Assembly: GCA_913057165.1 (NCBI GenBank)
Contig: CAJXNS010000006.1
Span: forward strand, 1-61,257
Source: an uncultured Trueperaceae bacterium
GTDB lineage: Bacteria > Deinococcota > Deinococci > Deinococcales > Trueperaceae
Reading direction: 5' to 3'
DNA: 61,257 nucleotides
Numbering within the stretch: the first letter of the stretch is position 1; every line of letters starts with the position of its first letter. Made by a program: the position numbers and the translations under genes. Positions 58,554 through 61,257 of the stretch are shown piece by piece. Below the pieces are notes generated by a model. It had not been told where the DNA came from. It searched no databases and was given only the letters and a program-made list of their open reading frames with translations.

Positions 58554-60049
58554 GCGTCCACCGACCCATACGCGGCATCGGATTGTTGCAGCTCGCTGCG
58601 GAACGACCGGAAATCGGTATTCGCATCAATCACGACACACTCAATACCAAGCATGTGGGCGAGATCTTCCACCAAAGCTGTTTTCACGTCGTAACTGTAC
58701 ACGGTGTGGTGCGCACCGCCCGCCTCCAACCAAGCCTTCAAGGCCGTCTTGAAGTCGGGCTTGCACTCCCATAGGGCACGCGCGACAGGCAGGTTGGGTA
58801 GGTCGGGAACCTCCACCGCCTCGACCTCATTCACCAGCAGCCTCAGGCGGTTACCGAGGTCCATGATGGAGACGTTAATCGCGTCACCGGCCGGGGCATC
58901 GAACACCAACCGAACCGGATCCTCGCGGTCACCAATCCCGAGGGGGTGAACCTCAAGGCGTGGTCGTTCCGCAGCGATGCTGGGGCACACCTCAAGCATG
59001 TGCGAACCGAGCACGCGGTGGCGTCCTGGTTCCAGGTGGTACGTGTAATCCTCCATGAACGACGTACCGCCCGGCATGCCTTCAGCAGCCACCTTAAGGC
59101 CACGCAGGAGCACCGCGGTTTTCCAGTCACCCTCCGCACCAAAGCCGTAACCGTCCGCCATCAGACGCTGCACCGCCAACCCTGGGAGCTGCTTCAAGCC
59201 CGCAAGGTTTTCAAACGTCGTGGTGAACCCTTTAAACCCACCCGCCTCAAGGAAGCTGCGGAGGCCAAGCTCGATCGCCGCGCCGTCGCGTAGGGCGCCC
59301 GCCTGCGCGCCACCAGGTTGCAACTCGCTGGCCACATCGTAGGCGCCTTGGTACTCGTCCACCAACGCATCCACCTGCGCAGGCGACACAGCGTTGACGT
59401 GCTCCATCAGGTCGGCCAGGCCGTACCCTTCAACCGACACGCCAAGCCTAATTTCCGCTGCGACCTTGTCGCCTTCGGTCACGCCCACGTGACGCATGTT
59501 GTCACCGAAGCGTGCGAACGAAGCGCCGTGCAGGTCGTGCTGCGCGCGGGCGGCTCGCACCCAAGTCACGATTTCGTTTTGCACCTCTTCGTCACTCCAG
59601 TGGCCAACCACCGACTTGCGGTTGCGTCGCATCCGCGTGAGTAGGGACGCGAACTCGCGGTCGCCGTGGGCCGCTTGGTTGAGGTTCATGAAATCCATGT
59701 CGATCGTGTCCCACGGAAGATCGCGGTTCGCCTGCGTGTGCAGGTGCAGCAGCGGCTTGCGGTAGTCGCGCAGGCCGCGGATCCACATTTTGGACGGCGA
59801 AAAGGTATGCATCCAAACGATCACGCCCGCGCAACGGTCGTCACTCGAGGCGTCACGCAAGGCCGCTTCAATCTCATCGCGGGTGGTCACCACGCCGCCG
59901 TCTTTGATCGGCAAGGGGTTGGACGCAATGCCATCTAATGCGGCAGCCACCTGCTGGGCGTTCTCGGCCACAACCTTAAGGGGGCCTGGGCCGTAAAGGT
60001 GCTGCGAACCGCAGATGAAGCGAATGTGGGCGTCTTTAAGATGAATCAT
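58550..60049 (-). CDS. araA: L-arabinose isomerase
   Basis: A 499-residue enzyme of the canonical AraA length. It has [11 protein letters not shown] near the start, [43 protein letters not shown], and [19 protein letters not shown] with one of the metal-binding Glu residues. It converts L-arabinose to L-ribulose with Mn2+. The ATG at 60049 gives the standard N-terminus. araB and araD are not in the window, so the next steps must be encoded elsewhere. Confidence 0.96.
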   Translation of the reverse strand: MIHLKDAHIRFICGSQHLYGPGPLKVVAENAQQVAAALDGIASNPLPIKDGGVVTTRDEIEAALRDASSDDRCAGVIVWMHTFSPSKMWIRGLRDYRKPLLHLHTQANRDLPWDTIDMDFMNLNQAAHGDREFASLLTRMRRNRKSVVGHWSDEEVQNEIVTWVRAARAQHDLHGASFARFGDNMRHVGVTEGDKVAAEIRLGVSVEGYGLADLMEHVNAVSPAQVDALVDEYQGAYDVASELQPGGAQAGALRDGAAIELGLRSFLEAGGFKGFTTTFENLAGLKQLPGLAVQRLMADGYGFGAEGDWKTAVLLRGLKVAAEGMPGGTSFMEDYTYHLEPGRHRVLGSHMLEVCPSIAAERPRLEVHPLGIGDREDPVRLVFDAPAGDAINVSIMDLGNRLRLLVNEVEAVEVPDLPNLPVARALWECKPDFKTALKAWLEAGGAHHTVYSYDVKTALVEDLAHMLGIECVVIDANTDFRSFRSELQQSDAAYGSVDA

Positions 60050-60137
60050 GGCGAACCTTTCATGCGACGTGTGGCGAGGCCGAAGGCCAGGGCGTGGGTG
60101 TGGTGGGACATGCGGAAGGCCGTGCAGCGTGGCGGAA

Positions 60138-61257
60138 TCAGGGCATACCTGCCCCCGCCTGTAGGTGTGTCTCAAGGCCGCTCGTGGCGACGCTTGGGAG
60201 CTCTAAGTCCATCGCCTTGGCGGCAGGATCGGTTAAGGCCTTGAGGAACGCGACCAGTTGTTCGATCTCGTCGTCATTTAGTGCAGGGACGCCCGACAGT
60301 TCAGGCGCAACGGACGGCAGCAGCCTCGGGCCAATACGGTCGGCAGGCCAGAACGTGGATTGCAGTTCCGCCGGCAGCCGTTGCGGGTCGAACGTCTCAA
60401 ACGCCACACTCGGTTGCGTCTTGTGCCGAATCACGTCCGCCAAGGTGTCGTACGCGCCGTTGTGCAGGTACGGACCGGTCAACTCAACGTTACGCAGCGG
60501 CGCGGTTCTAAACGCAAACGCTTCTTCGGGCGCCCCTGTCAGGTTGGCGCGGCCGGCGTCCAGCGGTGCAAGCACCCCTTTACCGGGCCCAAATTGCGGC
60601 ACGGCCAGGTTATGGAAGGCCTGGTCGCTTAGCAGGCTGCCGCGGTGGCAGGCCGCACAGCCAGCCTCACCAAAGAACAGCAGCGCTCCCTGTTTCTGCT
60701 CGGGGGAAAGGGCCCCGCTTTCGCCTGCCAAGTAACGATCAAACGGGCTTTCGAGGAACGTGAACGTTTCGGTTTGAAACGCCGCCAAGGCGTTGGCCAC
60801 GTACGTGTAGTCGAACGCTTCATCGGGTGTATTCGGGTTCAGACGCCTCAGTGCCGTGCGGTAGGCGTCCACCGCCCACACCTCGCGAAACAGCCGGTCC
60901 CAGGCGTCCGTAAAGGCATCTTCATGCAGGTTTGCGACGGCGTTGGTCTTGCCGTAGACGTCAACATCTCCCACGTGACCACGCATCTCGTCGCGACTGA
61001 AGACCGGAAACATCGATTGGGCGGCGAGCAGCGAGTCGAGGCCGGTGGGTAGCGACGCGCGAGCGGGCGTTTGAAACCGTCCGGCCTGACCGGAGCCAGG
61101 CGCTCCCGCCGGCACAGCACGCTGCACGCGCCCGTCCCACATCAAGGCGTTCCACTCAGGGAGCCCAACGTTGAATAGGGCCTGCGTGTTGCGTGGTGTT
61201 GGATCGTTGCGTGCCACATTGTCGCGGTTGGGGCCGATGCCAACCCCGCCGGTCCCA
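60138..61257 (-). CDS. Di-haem cytochrome c peroxidase/MauG-family protein (partial)
   Basis: The frame is open to the right edge, so the N-terminus is missing. The visible 373 residues begin [20 protein letters not shown] and continue [19 protein letters not shown], a segment typical of the family. One haem-binding CxxCH (CAACH) is followed by [26 protein letters not shown] of the C-terminal haem domain. The second CxxCH and signal peptide would lie outside the window. Members reduce H2O2 or make modified residues in the periplasm. It is 88 nt upstream of araA on the same strand, but a functional link is not evident. Confidence 0.85.
   Translation of the reverse strand, partial: GTGGVGIGPNRDNVARNDPTPRNTQALFNVGLPEWNALMWDGRVQRAVPAGAPGSGQAGRFQTPARASLPTGLDSLLAAQSMFPVFSRDEMRGHVGDVDVYGKTNAVANLHEDAFTDAWDRLFREVWAVDAYRTALRRLNPNTPDEAFDYTYVANALAAFQTETFTFLESPFDRYLAGESGALSPEQKQGALLFFGEAGCAACHRGSLLSDQAFHNLAVPQFGPGKGVLAPLDAGRANLTGAPEEAFAFRTAPLRNVELTGPYLHNGAYDTLADVIRHKTQPSVAFETFDPQRLPAELQSTFWPADRIGPRLLPSVAPELSGVPALNDDEIEQLVAFLKALTDPAAKAMDLELPSVATSGLETHLQAGAGMP

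Noticed and set aside
1-61257. Mobile elements, CRISPR arrays, tRNA and rRNA genes
   Set aside because: No transposase, integrase, terminal repeats, regularly spaced repeats, cloverleaf or rRNA-like sequence was found on reading both strands. Composition looks uniform.

Overview
The window is a GC-rich bacterial chromosome segment with no rRNA, tRNA, insertion sequence, phage gene or CRISPR array that I can see. Several features point to the Deinococcota, possibly a Trueperaceae-like lineage. These are a single-strand-binding protein with two OB folds inside the S6/S18/L9 operon, separate (unfused) proline dehydrogenase and P5C dehydrogenase genes, a principal sigma factor with a long basic N-terminal tail, and many genes whose -10 box sits only 6-9 nt before the start codon (leaderless mRNA, common in Deinococcus). 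The lineage is inferred from gene content only.

Layout. 1-3.3 kb: the end of pyruvate kinase, then a CDF metal exporter and a P1B-4 metal ATPase behind a Fur-family-like 7-1-7 operator. 3.3-5.3 kb: rpsF-ssb-rpsR-rplI. 5.4-15.6 kb: a ten-gene run hemA-hemC-hemD-hemB-histidine kinase-response regulator-hemE-hemF-hemH-hemG, mostly joined by 4-nt overlaps. It covers every step from glutamyl-tRNA to protoheme except hemL, and a two-component system sits in the middle. 15.7-18.9 kb: proline catabolism with its GntR regulator and a palindromic operator. 19-22 kb: a secreted protein, a CinA-like/nucleotidyltransferase fusion and a TolC-like protein. 22.2-26.3 kb: azlCD, mannose-1-phosphate guanylyltransferase, and a ferredoxin/aldo-keto reductase/methyltransferase operon. 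26.3-33.1 kb: rpmF and a DUF177 protein followed by fabH-fabD-fabG-acpP-fabF-murJ. 33.2-37 kb: mixed plus-strand genes including hisA, mutM, a thioesterase and an atypical SDR.

37-48.7 kb is the most distinctive part. An eight-gene operon encodes a HyuA-like protein, two tandem DUF917 proteins and a complete peptide-type ABC importer. It is preceded by a PucR-type regulator and an N-acyl/N-succinylamino acid racemase of the enolase superfamily. I read this as an uptake and catabolism system for a hydantoin, thiohydantoin, cyclic imide or N-acyl amino acid; the substrate is unknown.

49.2-50.7 kb: the principal sigma factor with a structured leader. 50.7-54.3 kb: a TAXI-type TRAP transporter (binding protein, DUF1850 protein, fused permease). 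54.6-60.1 kb: L-arabinose use, with a GH127 beta-L-arabinofuranosidase behind a LacI-type operator, an aldo/keto reductase, a polyol dehydrogenase and L-arabinose isomerase. A di-haem peroxidase/MauG-type gene runs off the right edge.
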